Assembly: GCA_019694335.1 (NCBI GenBank)
Contig: JAIBCD010000014.1
Span: 1 to 61,094, forward strand
DNA: 61,094 bases
Direction of reading: 5' to 3'
DNA from: Rhodospirillaceae bacterium
Lineage (GTDB): Bacteria; Pseudomonadota; Alphaproteobacteria; Rhodospirillales; Rhodospirillaceae
The notes under the pieces are model-generated. The model did not search any database. It had not been told where the DNA came from and saw nothing but the letters and a program-made list of their open reading frames with translations. This document shows, piece by piece, positions 53,023-61,094 of this stretch. A program made the translations under genes and the position numbers. Each line of letters starts with the position of its first letter. Positions within the stretch are counted from its first letter, which is position 1.

Positions 53023-54216
53023 TCAGCCGGCGAGAGCCTTCACGCCCGGCAGCTCCTTGCCTTCCATCCACTCGAGGAAGGCACCGCCGGCGGTAGAAAC
53101 GTATGTGAGCTTATCCGCGACACCGGCGGCGTTGAGCGCCGCCACCGTGTCGCCGCCGCCCGCCACCGCGATCAGCTTCCCGGCGCCGGTGAGTTCCGCC
53201 GCCTTGTGGGCAATCGCCATGGTCGCCGTGTCGAACGGCTTGATCTCGAACGCGCCGAGCGGGCCGTTCCACAGCAGCGTCTTGCAGGCCGCGAGCTTGG
53301 TCTCCAGCGCCTTCACGCTGGCGGGGCCGATGTCGAGGATCATGCGGTCGGCGGGGACAGCCTTGATGTCGCAGACCGCGGATTCAGCGCCGGCCTTGAA
53401 GGCATCGGCCACCACCGCGTCGACCGGCAGCAGGATCTCGCAACCCTTGGCCTGGGCGCTCGTGAGGATTTCGCGCGCGGTATCGGCAAGATCGCGTTCA
53501 CACAGCGACTTGCCGACGTCGATGCCCTGGGCGTTCAAGAAGGTATTGGCCATGCCGCCGCCAATCACCAACACATCGACCTTGCCCGTCAGATGGTTGA
53601 GTACGTCGAGCTTGGTGGAGATCTTGGCGCCGCCGACGATCGCCATCACCGGCTTCTTGGGCTGCTCCAGCGCCGCGGTCAGCGCTTCCAATTCGGCCTG
53701 CATCTGCAATCCGGCGTAGGCCGGAAGTACATGCGCGAGGCCTTCGGTCGAGGCATGGGCGCGGTGGGCCGCCGAGAAGGCGTCGTTGACGTAGATGTCG
53801 CCGAGCGCCGCGAGTTCCTTCACCAGCGCGGGGTCGTTGGCTTCCTCGCCGGCGTGATAACGCAGGTTTTCCAGGAGCGCCACTTGGCCAGGCTTCAGTG
53901 CGTCCACGACCTTTTTCGCGGCCGCGCCGATGCAGTCGTCGGCAAAGGCGACGTCCTGGCCCAGCAGCTTGCCGAGCACGGGCGCCAGCGGCGCCAGCGA
54001 CATCGACGGCACGCGCTTGCCCTTGGGGCGGTCGAAATGCGAGAGCACCACGACCTTGGCACCCTTGGCGGTGAGCGCCGTGATGGACGGGACCAGGCGT
54101 TCGATGCGCGTGGCGTCGGTCACCCGCCCATCCTTCATCGGCACATTGAGGTCGGCGCGGACCAGGACGCGCTTTCCGGCGACGTCGGCCTGAGCGAGGC
54201 TCTTGAACGCGGGCAT
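53023..54216 (-). CDS. pgk: Phosphoglycerate kinase
   Basis: The 397-residue glycolytic enzyme transfers phosphate between 1,3-bisphosphoglycerate and ADP. The N-terminal signature is [25 protein letters not shown] and [13 protein letters not shown] follow, and [10 protein letters not shown] near the end binds nucleotide. Family length is about 395. It lies 6 bp after gap on the same strand, the usual gap-pgk operon. Confidence 0.97.
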   Translation of the reverse strand: MPAFKSLAQADVAGKRVLVRADLNVPMKDGRVTDATRIERLVPSITALTAKGAKVVVLSHFDRPKGKRVPSMSLAPLAPVLGKLLGQDVAFADDCIGAAAKKVVDALKPGQVALLENLRYHAGEEANDPALVKELAALGDIYVNDAFSAAHRAHASTEGLAHVLPAYAGLQMQAELEALTAALEQPKKPVMAIVGGAKISTKLDVLNHLTGKVDVLVIGGGMANTFLNAQGIDVGKSLCERDLADTAREILTSAQAKGCEILLPVDAVVADAFKAGAESAVCDIKAVPADRMILDIGPASVKALETKLAACKTLLWNGPLGAFEIKPFDTATMAIAHKAAELTGAGKLIAVAGGGDTVAALNAAGVADKLTYVSTAGGAFLEWMEGKELPGVKALAG

Positions 54217-54222
54217 GACGCT

Positions 54223-55245
54223 TCAGAGCATCTTGGCCATATGCGCCATGGTATCGAGCATGCGGTTCGAGAAACCCCACTCGTTGTCGTACCAGGCCAA
54301 CACGCGGATGAAGTTGCCGGGCATTACCTTGGTCTGGGTCGCGTCGAAGGTGCTGGAGGCCGGGTTGTGGTTGAAGTCGATCGACACCAGCGGCTGGGTG
54401 TTCACGTCGAGCACGCCCTTGAGCTGGCCCTTGAAGGTCTTGCCGACGGCGGCGTCCTGCATCGCCTGGTTGATCTCGGCCTCGGTCGCAGCCTTCGCCA
54501 GCACGCACTTCAGGTCCACCACCGAAACGTTGGGCGTCGGCACGCGGATCGAGGTGCCGTCCAGCTTACCCTTCAGCTCCGGCAGCACTTCACCGACCGC
54601 TTTCGCAGCGCCGGTGGAGGTCGGGATCATTGACAGCGCGGCGGCACGGGCGCGGCGCAGATCCTTGTGCAAGGTGTCCACGGTCGGCTGGTCGCCGGTG
54701 TAGGCGTGGATCGTGGTCATGTAGCCCTGCTGGATACCGAAGGTGCTGTGAAGCACATAGGCGACGGGCGCCAGGCAGTTGGTGGTGCAGGAGGCGTTGC
54801 TGACCACGACATGGTCCTTGGTCAGCTTGTCGTGGTTGACGCCATAAACGACCGTAAGATCGGCGCCGGCCGACGGAGCCGAGACCAGCACGCGCTTGGC
54901 GCCCGCGGCCAGGTGGACTTTCGCCTTTTCCTTATCGGTGAAGATGCCGGTGCATTCGGCGACGATATCGATGCCGAGATCCTTCCACGGCAGCTTGGAG
55001 GGGTCTTTCTCCTTGAGCACCTTCACCTTGTGGCCATCGACCGACATCTCGTCGCCCGAGACCGTGACCTCGGCGTTGAGGCGGCCGTGGACCGAGTCAA
55101 ACTTCAGCAGATGCGCATTGGATTCCGCCGGGCCTAGGTCGTTGATCGCGACGAATTCCACGTCGGAGCGTTTAGCCTCCATGGCGGCGCGGAACACATT
55201 GCGGCCGATGCGGCCAAAACCATTGAGGGCAACGCGGATAGCCAT
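54223..55245 (-). CDS. gap: Glyceraldehyde-3-phosphate dehydrogenase
   Basis: The 340-residue NAD(P)-dependent enzyme has the Rossmann motif [14 protein letters not shown], the catalytic cysteine in [12 protein letters not shown], and [12 protein letters not shown] near the C-terminus. ATG 55245 has GAAGG about six bases upstream; a longer open frame before it has no homology. A 228-bp region separates it from the divergent polyphosphate gene, so both promoters lie there. Confidence 0.97.
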   Translation of the reverse strand: MAIRVALNGFGRIGRNVFRAAMEAKRSDVEFVAINDLGPAESNAHLLKFDSVHGRLNAEVTVSGDEMSVDGHKVKVLKEKDPSKLPWKDLGIDIVAECTGIFTDKEKAKVHLAAGAKRVLVSAPSAGADLTVVYGVNHDKLTKDHVVVSNASCTTNCLAPVAYVLHSTFGIQQGYMTTIHAYTGDQPTVDTLHKDLRRARAAALSMIPTSTGAAKAVGEVLPELKGKLDGTSIRVPTPNVSVVDLKCVLAKAATEAEINQAMQDAAVGKTFKGQLKGVLDVNTQPLVSIDFNHNPASSTFDATQTKVMPGNFIRVLAWYDNEWGFSNRMLDTMAHMAKML

Positions 55246-55473
55246 GTGCACCTTCTCTTTCCTGTTGGCGGCGCCCTTAAGAGACACAGATGTGGGACGG
55301 GGCGCGGAGGGAGTGAAATATGAGGCCGGAAATACAATAAAGCACCGCCGATTCCAAGCGTGTCGGGGCCCACAGGCGGACGGTCCGCAATCAAAAATAG
55401 CTGCGCGTAGCGCAGAACCGCTATGTTGGAACCGCATGAACGCGCGCTCTCCCCGGATTGGGCCCCAGGACCG
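55246..55473. other. Divergent region between gap and the polyphosphate gene
   Basis: It holds an A/T-rich stretch (GAAATACAATAAAG at about 55330-55343) that could be a promoter, and a short hairpin CTGCGC (55401-55406) with GCGCAG (55410-55415). I see no small gene or riboswitch. Confidence 0.35.
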
Positions 55474-56976
55474 ATGGATCATCTGAATTTCAAGGCCGCC
55501 GAGATCGGCGCCACCCTCTCGGACGACCGGTTCCGCGCCCTCAAGGACCGACTCCGGCTGGACCTGATCGCGGTTCAGCAAAAGGCCCGGAGCCTGGCGC
55601 GGTTCCCCATCGTCATCGTACTGGCGGGGGTGCGCGGGGCCGGTGTGATCGATACCCTGAACCTGCTCAACACCTGGATGGACCCGCGCTGGATCGAGAG
55701 CCACGCCTTCGACGGCCCCACGCCCGAGGAGCAAGGACGGCCGCCGCTATGGCGCTACTGGCGCACCCTGCCCGCCAACGGAACCATCGGCCTCTATCTC
55801 AGCGCCTGGCACAGCCAAGCCATCGCCGCCGGCGCGCGCCGGAACGGGGCGGCGGACTTCAAGGCGCATATCAGGCGCATCCGCGCCTTCGAACGCACCC
55901 TTACCGATACCGGCGCCCTGGTGCTCAAGTTCTGGCTGCATGTGGACGAGGCCATCCACAAGGCCGCCACCGGCGCCCACAAGATCGATCCCGTGTTCGG
56001 CTTCCGCACCAGCGACGCCGCCCTGCCGCCGCAGCCGCCCTACAAGGCGATGGTGAAAACCGCAGCCGAGCTTCTGGCCGCCACGCATACGGACGCGGCC
56101 CCCTGGCATGTGGTCGAAGGGACCGACGACAATTTCCGGCGCGCAAGCGTGCTTTCCATCCTCAAGGACGCGCTCACCGCCCACACCGCGGCGTGGGAAG
56201 CGCGCGGCAAGAAGGACGACATCCCCGGCGCCCTGCCGCCGGAATTGCCGGAGGCCAAACGCCTTCCACCCCTCGAAAAGCTGCGCATGCCGCGGCTGTC
56301 CGGGGCGGCCTACTGCCGCGCCTTCCCCGAACAGCAGCACCGCGTTTATGCCGCGCAAAAAGCGGCGCATGCGGCCGGTATCCCGTGCGTGGCGGCATTC
56401 GAAGGCTGGGACGCCGCCGGCAAGGGTGGCGCGATCCGCCGCCTCACCTACAGCCTGAACGCCTTCAACTTCCATGTGGTGCCGATCGCGGCGCCCACCG
56501 ACGAGGAGGCCGCGCATCATTACCTTTGGCGCTTCTGGCGCCAGTTGCCGCCGGCCGGCGGAGTCACCATCTTCGATCGCACCTGGTACGGACGGGTGCT
56601 GGTGGAGCGGATCGACAAATTCGCCCGCAAACCGGAGTGGAAACGCGCCTACGCCGAGATCAACGACTTCGAACGGTCGCTGGCCGACGCAGGCGTGGTG
56701 CTGCTCAAGTTCTGGATGCATGTCACCAAGAAGGAGCAGAAGCGCCGCCTCCTGGAACGCGAGGAAACCTCCTACAAGCAGTGGAAGCTGTCCGGCACCG
56801 ACTGGCATGCCCACAAGCAGTATAGAGAATACCTGGAAGCCGCCGACGAGATGCGCGCGCGGTGCTCACGGGTGCCGTGGCATGTGATCCCCGGCGACGA
56901 CAAACACTACGCCCGCATCAAGGTGCTGGAGACCGTCGCGAACGCCCTGGAAAAGGCCGTGGCGAAAAAGCGCTAG
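55474..56976 (+). CDS. pap: Polyphosphate:AMP phosphotransferase (two PPK2 domains)
   Basis: The 500-residue protein is a tandem PPK2 (class II) kinase. The C-terminal half has the Walker A-like [18 protein letters not shown], the lid/Walker [16 protein letters not shown] and [15 protein letters not shown]. The N-terminal half has the same fold, but its loop is [17 protein letters not shown], without GK, so it is probably inactive. By family it phosphorylates AMP to ADP with polyphosphate. ATG 55474 has AGGA upstream; ATG 55423 would add 17 non-conserved residues. Its TAG is shared with the convergent FTR1 gene. Confidence 0.9.
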   Translation: MDHLNFKAAEIGATLSDDRFRALKDRLRLDLIAVQQKARSLARFPIVIVLAGVRGAGVIDTLNLLNTWMDPRWIESHAFDGPTPEEQGRPPLWRYWRTLPANGTIGLYLSAWHSQAIAAGARRNGAADFKAHIRRIRAFERTLTDTGALVLKFWLHVDEAIHKAATGAHKIDPVFGFRTSDAALPPQPPYKAMVKTAAELLAATHTDAAPWHVVEGTDDNFRRASVLSILKDALTAHTAAWEARGKKDDIPGALPPELPEAKRLPPLEKLRMPRLSGAAYCRAFPEQQHRVYAAQKAAHAAGIPCVAAFEGWDAAGKGGAIRRLTYSLNAFNFHVVPIAAPTDEEAAHHYLWRFWRQLPPAGGVTIFDRTWYGRVLVERIDKFARKPEWKRAYAEINDFERSLADAGVVLLKFWMHVTKKEQKRRLLEREETSYKQWKLSGTDWHAHKQYREYLEAADEMRARCSRVPWHVIPGDDKHYARIKVLETVANALEKAVAKKR

Positions 56977-58919
56977 GCCGGCGCCTGGGTCTCGCGGGTG
57001 TTCCACCAGAAGCCGAAGACCGCGACCGCCAGCGCGACCGCCTGGGCGGCAAGCGTAAGCGCCGAAGGATAAACTCCGAAGGCTTCAAGGCGCGGGCCGT
57101 CGATGGCCATGGCCGGCAGCACGCCGGCCTCCTGCAGCGCGGCCACGCCCTTGCCGGCCAGCACCACCGAAAGGGCCGCGATCAACAGCGAGCTCCAGGC
57201 GAAGAACTGGCCGATCGGCAGGCGCTTGCTGGTGCGCAGCAGCACGAAGGCGATGACCGCGAGCACCGCGATCCCAGCCGCGAGACCGCCGACGATCGCC
57301 GCGCCGTCGCCGCGGGTCCACAGCGCGATATAGAACAGAATGGTTTCGAACACTTCGCGGTAGACCGTGATGAACGCCAGCGCGAACAGGAACCAGGCGG
57401 ACCCCTTCGTCAACGCCGAGGACAGCTTTTCCTTGATATAGGCCTGCCAGCGCCCGGCGACGCTCTTGCCGTGCATCCACACGCCCACCGCCAGCAGCAC
57501 CACGGCGGCGAATACCGACGACACGCCCTCGGTCAGTTCGCGCTGCGCGCCCTTAATATCGATGGCATAGGCCGCCACCGCCCAAGTGGCGACACCGGCC
57601 GCCAGCGCCAGTGTCCAGCCGGCGTGCACATAAGGCAGCACGTCGCGGCGCTCGACTTTGGCCAGGAAGCTGAGCATGGCAACGATCACCAACAGGGCCT
57701 CGACGCCTTCGCGCAGCAGGATGGTGAAGGCGCCAAGGAAAGTGGCGGTGCCGTCGTCGGCACCGGGCGCCAGCGCCGCGTCGACCTTGTCGAGCAGCCC
57801 GCGCAACACGTCGACCTGCGCGGCGACTTGCGCCGCGTCGGCGCGCGCGCCGATGCGTGTGCGCAGTTCGGCCATGGCGGTTTCCATCTGCGCCAGCAAT
57901 GCAGCATCGCGCGCGCGCAATACCGCCTCGACCGGCTCGAAACCGTCGAGATAAGCCGACAGCGCGAGATTGCCGGCGCGGGCCGCGTCGCCGGCCCGAT
58001 AGGCCTTCAGGCTCTCCGTCAATTGACTGCGGGTGAACGAAAGACCGCCACCGGCGCCGGCGGTCATGACGTCGGGGTGCGCGCGCAGGTATGCAAGCAC
58101 CGCCGCCGCCTTGTCCGCGCCGATATCGACCGCGAGCGCCACTTCGGTGGCGCGCGTCAGCGCTTCCAGATTGGGGATGCGCGCGCGCAGGGACGCGTCA
58201 TCCTTCCACAGCTTCTCGCCCGCGGCGCGTTGCGCGTCGGTGTAAGCGTATCCCCCGGCCCGGAACGCCACCGCCCAGCGGTCCTCTTCCGACAGGATGT
58301 CCTGGAAGCTGACCATGGGGGTATCGGCCACGCCCTGGCTGACGACTTCGTATAGCGAGTGCACGCTGCGCGCGGCGGCGCGCGCGTGATCGGTGAAGGC
58401 GATCGGCGGCGGATCGAGATCCTTGCCGGCCGGGCCGTCACCCATGCCGGTGACGCCGTGACAGGAGGCGCAGTTCTCGGCATAGACCGCGGCGCCGCGC
58501 GCGACATTGGGCGCGGTCGTCGGCGCCATCGGCACCGGGTACGCGGCGAGCAAACCATCGGCCAGTGCGTGCGCGAGGCGCGCGACATCGGCAATGGGTT
58601 GGTGCGCGGCGATGGCCACTTTCAGGTCTTCGCTGATCTTGATCAGCGCCGCCTGCTCCGCTTTCGCCGGCAGACCCACGACGCGCGCGCGCGCGGTTTC
58701 GGCGAATTCGTTCATTTCGGCGAATTCGGCTTCATTGATGACCCGGCCGTTCTCGACCGCACCGCCGTAATCCACCGCCAGATAATCGAGCAGTTTCCAG
58801 GTCTGCCGCACGGTCTGAACGGTATTGGGATCGTCCGCCGCGATCGCGGTGTTCATGAAGAGGCACAGCGCCGCGACGAGCAGGGCGCGCAGGGCATTCG
58901 GCTGGGAAAAAGCGGTCAT
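56973..58919 (-). CDS. FTR1-type iron permease with an N-terminal cytochrome c domain
   Basis: The 648-residue protein has a signal peptide and a periplasmic part with a heme c site (NCASCHGVTGMGDG, about residue 155). A long helical linker follows, then seven membrane helices of the FTR1/EfeU permease. The iron-channel motifs REGVE (in LREGVEALLVIV) and REVFE (in VYREVFETIL) fit RExxE. The c-type heme domain may oxidise Fe(II) before uptake. A Fur-like site lies just upstream of ATG 58919. No efeO or efeB partner is near. Confidence 0.9.
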   Translation of the reverse strand: MTAFSQPNALRALLVAALCLFMNTAIAADDPNTVQTVRQTWKLLDYLAVDYGGAVENGRVINEAEFAEMNEFAETARARVVGLPAKAEQAALIKISEDLKVAIAAHQPIADVARLAHALADGLLAAYPVPMAPTTAPNVARGAAVYAENCASCHGVTGMGDGPAGKDLDPPPIAFTDHARAAARSVHSLYEVVSQGVADTPMVSFQDILSEEDRWAVAFRAGGYAYTDAQRAAGEKLWKDDASLRARIPNLEALTRATEVALAVDIGADKAAAVLAYLRAHPDVMTAGAGGGLSFTRSQLTESLKAYRAGDAARAGNLALSAYLDGFEPVEAVLRARDAALLAQMETAMAELRTRIGARADAAQVAAQVDVLRGLLDKVDAALAPGADDGTATFLGAFTILLREGVEALLVIVAMLSFLAKVERRDVLPYVHAGWTLALAAGVATWAVAAYAIDIKGAQRELTEGVSSVFAAVVLLAVGVWMHGKSVAGRWQAYIKEKLSSALTKGSAWFLFALAFITVYREVFETILFYIALWTRGDGAAIVGGLAAGIAVLAVIAFVLLRTSKRLPIGQFFAWSSLLIAALSVVLAGKGVAALQEAGVLPAMAIDGPRLEAFGVYPSALTLAAQAVALAVAVFGFWWNTRETQAPA

Positions 58920-58938
58920 GAAACACAAGTACTGCAAT

Positions 58939-58953
58939 TGAGAATGGTTCGCA
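58939..58953 (-). promoter_or_regulatory. Fur-like box at the FTR1 promoter
   Basis: TGAGAAT-G-GTTCGCA forms a 7-1-7 inverted repeat matching five of seven positions per arm and close to the TGAGAATnATTCTCA form of Fur boxes. On the minus strand TATAAT lies at 58967-58962, so the box sits at the predicted transcript start. Iron repression of the permease is the likely meaning. Confidence 0.55.
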
Positions 58954-59023
58954 ATACCCACATTATAAGACAAAAGTTTCAACATCTTATAACCTGCGCG
59001 AAGCTTACATCAGGGGACGGCAC

Positions 59024-59464
59024 ATGGCCGGATACTCGGGCAGATCACTCGCCGGCAAGCTGTCGCTGAAAGACGGACAGCGCGTGTGGTGGCAGAACAT
59101 GCCCAAGGATGTGCGCGCCGCCATCGAAGCCGACGGCCTGACGCTGAAAGTTCTCAAGACACCGGCCGCGCCGCTCGACGCGGTTCACGTCTTCGTGCAC
59201 GCGCGCGCCGCGTTGGAGACCGCGCTCACCCGGGCGCGCGCGGCCTTGGCGCCCGATGGCTTCATCTGGGTTTCGTGGCCAAAGCAGAGTTCAGGAGTCG
59301 CGACCGACGTGAGCGAAAACACGATCCGCGACGTGGCGCTGCCCACCGGCCTCGTGGACGTGAAGGTCTGCGCGGTTGACGAGATCTGGTCGGGCTTGAA
59401 GCTGATGATCCGCAAAGAACTCCGCGAAAAGTCAGCCCGCGAGCGCAACGCGGCGCGGCGTTGA
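59024..59464 (+). CDS. DUF3052 family protein
   Basis: The 146-residue protein has the DUF3052 layout: AGYSGRSLAGKLSLKDGQ at the start, FIWVSWPKQSSGVATDVSE in the middle and LVDVKVCAVDEIWSGLKLMI near the end. Function is unknown. It is divergent from the FTR1 permease gene, so the two may share regulation through the region with the Fur-like box. Confidence 0.9.
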   Translation: MAGYSGRSLAGKLSLKDGQRVWWQNMPKDVRAAIEADGLTLKVLKTPAAPLDAVHVFVHARAALETALTRARAALAPDGFIWVSWPKQSSGVATDVSENTIRDVALPTGLVDVKVCAVDEIWSGLKLMIRKELREKSARERNAARR

Positions 59465-59501
59465 AGCTCCGCGCCTCGCCAGTCTCATCGAGCGCCTGGT
59501 G

Positions 59502-59852
59502 CTAGCGCGCTTCCTTGCCGGCTTTCTTGGCCGCGTCCCGCAGGTCGCCAGGTGCAAATGGTGATGGCCAGGCGGCGGGGTGCCCGCCGATTTCTTCGAC
59601 AACACTGGGTGGCACGGCCACCACCGGCCTGGAGGCAATCGCCGGTGTGTCATCGACCAACAACACGAGCGGTGCGCGCGGCGCTTGCGCCGGAACGTAA
59701 CGCTCGGTGATCGACATTGGCGGCGCCAGGGACGTCGCAGGCTCGGAAACCGTCACGGATTCGGGTGGGTCGATCGCAATCATGTGCGCGCCGGCGGCGG
59801 ATGGCATCAACGCGGCGAACACAACACAGAACCAGGAAAGATAACGGGACAT
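59502..59852 (-). CDS. Small exported proline-rich protein
   Basis: The 116-residue protein begins with a signal peptide (MSRYLSWFCVVFAALMPSAAGA). A proline/alanine/valine-rich body follows without recognised domains. A signal peptide and an intact frame are the main evidence that it is a gene; codon and composition support are modest. Confidence 0.55.
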   Translation of the reverse strand: MSRYLSWFCVVFAALMPSAAGAHMIAIDPPESVTVSEPATSLAPPMSITERYVPAQAPRAPLVLLVDDTPAIASRPVVAVPPSVVEEIGGHPAAWPSPFAPGDLRDAAKKAGKEAR

Positions 59853-60030
59853 GCCGGATCAACGGCAAGCGCACGGACAATGTTCCCGGGCGGCCCGGTG
59901 ATCAAGATGCCGCCGCGCTGAAAATCCTTTCGCGCCTGGTTGTCATTGCGGATCGCCTATTGCCCTTTGCCCCGCAGGTCCAATGCGACCCCGGCCACGA
60001 CGAAGCCATCGCGCCTTTTTCTTGTCAAAA

Positions 60031-60052
60031 CCGCGTCATATCGCCGACGCGG
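60031..60052 (+). other. Stem-loop in the region before the Sel1 gene
   Basis: CCGCGT (60031-60036) and ACGCGG (60047-60052) form a perfect six-base stem around a ten-base loop. It lies just before a riboswitch-like motif and may be part of the same structured leader. Confidence 0.4.
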
Positions 60053-60061
60053 CTGCGCAAG

Positions 60062-60127
60062 ATGATTGTGGGATTCCCTTATTGGTGCCGGATGACGCCT
60101 ATGGGACAGACTCTCAGGCGAAATCAT
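60062..60127 (+). ncRNA. Possible glycine-riboswitch-like element
   Basis: Outer arms ATGATT (60062-60067) and AATCAT (60122-60127) enclose GGTGCCG (60084-60090) and CTCTCAGGCGAAA (60111-60123). The last two resemble the conserved GCCGAAGG and CTCTCAGGCAAAA parts of the glycine aptamer. TGGGA (60069-60073) can pair with TCTCA as in the aptamer core. A competing simple hairpin (GCCT with AGGC, GGGA with TCTC) is also possible. The nearest downstream gene is a Sel1 protein, not a glycine gene. Confidence 0.3.
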
Positions 60128-60163
60128 GTCCAACATCGCCCCAACTAAGCCATAACGGCCGCT

Positions 60164-60235
60164 CATAGTGTCATTAACGCCGCTTATTAAGGCCTGTGGG
60201 CCTCGCTCTCGCAATCGGGACCGGACGACACTATG
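60164..60235 (+). other. Long-range inverted repeat in the Sel1 gene leader
   Basis: CATAGTGTC (60164-60172) and GACACTATG (60227-60235) are perfect nine-base arms 54 bases apart, and AGGCC repeats lie between them. Together with the upstream elements they make the 480-bp gap before the Sel1 gene highly structured. No protein gene is seen in 59853-60334. Confidence 0.5.
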
Positions 60236-60334
60236 ATCCGGCGCCGGTTTCGGGAGAGCGGAGGACTGAAGGCGGCAGGTCGTGGCGAAGTCGCGCCCAT
60301 CCAGAGTATGTCTCGAACCGATAGAGGAAATGTC

Positions 60335-61069
60335 ATGTTGTTCCAGGGAACTCTCCGCTCCACCTTGATCCCCACCGTGATGGCCGCCGCGCTGCTGCCT
60401 TCGGTTGCTTTCGCCGGTCCCTACGAGGACGGCGCCAAGGCTTTCGCGAAAAACGATTTCAAGACCGCCGAGAAGATGTGGCGCCCATTGGCCGAACAGG
60501 GCGACCCCAAGGCGGAGTTCAATCTCGGCTATCTGTATGCGTCCGGCTCCGGCGTGAAGCAGGACATGGAGGAAGCGCTGACCTGGTGGAAGAAGGCCGC
60601 CGACAAGAATTCCGCCGAAGCGCAATTGAACATCGGCAACGTTTATGCCGCCGGCCAGGGCGGGATCGGCAAAGACCCGGCGGAAGCGTCCAAGTGGTAC
60701 CTGAAGGCCGCGCAGAACGGCGACGCCGAAGCCCAGACCAACCTCGGCGACTTCTACGCCAGCGGCACCGGCGTTGCCCGCAACCCGCGGGAAGCCGCGA
60801 AGTGGTACAAATCCGCCATGGCCAAGGGTTACTCCCAGGCTTTCATCGGCTACGGCGGTTTGTTCGAGCGCGGCGACGGCGTGCCCAAGGACGTGATCAA
60901 GGCGCATATGTACTTCAACGTCGCGGCCGCCACGTCGTCGGGCAAGGTCGCCGACACCGCCAGCGCGGAACGTGACCGCTTGACCAAGACCATGAAGCCC
61001 GACCAGGTCACCAAGGCGCGCGCCATGGCCCGGACCTGCATGTCGTCCAATTACGCCAAGTGCGACTAA
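60335..61069 (+). CDS. Exported Sel1-repeat (TPR-like) protein
   Basis: The 244-residue protein has a signal peptide (STLIPTVMAAALLPSVAFA). At least four Sel1-like repeats follow, with cores such as AEFNLGYLYASGSGVKQD, AQLNIGNVYAAGQGG and AQTNLGDFYASGTGVARN. Sel1 solenoids mediate protein-protein contacts; in the periplasm they often act in envelope signalling or scaffolding. AGAGGAAA lies about eight bases before ATG 60335, which fits better than an upstream in-frame ATG at 60233. Confidence 0.88.
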   Translation: MLFQGTLRSTLIPTVMAAALLPSVAFAGPYEDGAKAFAKNDFKTAEKMWRPLAEQGDPKAEFNLGYLYASGSGVKQDMEEALTWWKKAADKNSAEAQLNIGNVYAAGQGGIGKDPAEASKWYLKAAQNGDAEAQTNLGDFYASGTGVARNPREAAKWYKSAMAKGYSQAFIGYGGLFERGDGVPKDVIKAHMYFNVAAATSSGKVADTASAERDRLTKTMKPDQVTKARAMARTCMSSNYAKCD

Positions 61070-61094
61070 GCGCTCTCCGCTGACGCGGCCGCGG

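Noticed and set aside
56862-58355. 497-codon plus-strand frame opposite the FTR1 gene
   Set aside because: Overlaps both pap and FTR1 and has no motif; shadow frame.
1-61094. CRISPR array, insertion sequences or rRNA genes
   Set aside because: No regularly spaced repeats, no transposase-like protein and no rRNA signature were seen on either strand.

Overview
The window is a GC-rich (about two-thirds G+C), densely packed chromosomal segment. Gene content and order point to an alphaproteobacterium, probably of the Rhodospirillales/Rhizomicrobium kind. Examples are DUF3035-lspA-ileS, xerD next to aroK-aroB-CorC, cobS-cobT, Coq7 ubiquinone synthesis, MaoC-ribF and a GSCFA protein. Most of it is housekeeping sequence. 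I see no CRISPR array, no insertion sequence and no phage module. One tRNA gene is present, tRNA-Leu(CAA).

Layout. 1-5970: end of an unidentified gene, rluB-like and rsmD (rRNA modification), then mutL and pgi on the other strand; a 109-bp tandem duplication sits across the start of rluB. 6-15.3 kb: a catalytic/non-catalytic M16 protease pair, a membrane protein, DUF3035 lipoprotein, lspA, ileS, ribF and a MaoC hydratase. 15.4-19.1 kb: lipoprotein, MarR regulator, monooxygenase-fold protein, a PAS-GGDEF-EAL c-di-GMP protein, phoU. 19.4-21.0 kb: overlapping queE-queD-queC operon; gluQRS at 31.2 kb acts later on the same tRNA modification. 21.0-28.7 kb is the most accessory part: TonB receptor, LuxR receptor, cytochrome P450, LuxI AHL synthase with a perfect lux-box palindrome, a small ORF in a long leader, and an aminotransferase homologue without its PLP lysine. 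28.8-35.1 kb: secreted protein, tRNA-Leu, dsbB-coq7, HNH endonuclease, gluQRS, xerD, a large exported helical protein and an overlapping 42-residue membrane peptide. 35.4-44.4 kb: aroK-aroB-CorC, CBS protein, two DUF2889 paralogues, bolA, a J-domain protein, cobS-cobT and a permease remnant. 44.4-50.1 kb: fucosyltransferase-like protein with TPRs, rpmB, membrane protein pair, Nudix, accA, hydrolase. 50.1-52 kb: asd-lysE preceded by a threonine/lysine-rich leader peptide and terminator. 52-61 kb: GSCFA, pgk-gap, polyphosphate:AMP phosphotransferase, FTR1 iron permease with a Fur-like box, DUF3052, and a Sel1 protein with a long structured leader.

How parts work together. QueE, QueD and QueC make preQ0 for queuosine, and GluQRS glutamylates queuosine in tRNA-Asp. 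LuxI and LuxR form an AHL circuit; the P450 lies downstream of luxI on the same strand and is likely co-expressed. Asd supplies the lysine and threonine branches, LysE probably exports such amino acids, and the upstream leader reads threonyl- and lysyl-tRNA charging. AroK and AroB are consecutive shikimate-pathway genes. Four convergent gene pairs share one palindromic tetranucleotide (CTAG three times, TTAA once) as both stop codons, showing how compressed the genome is.
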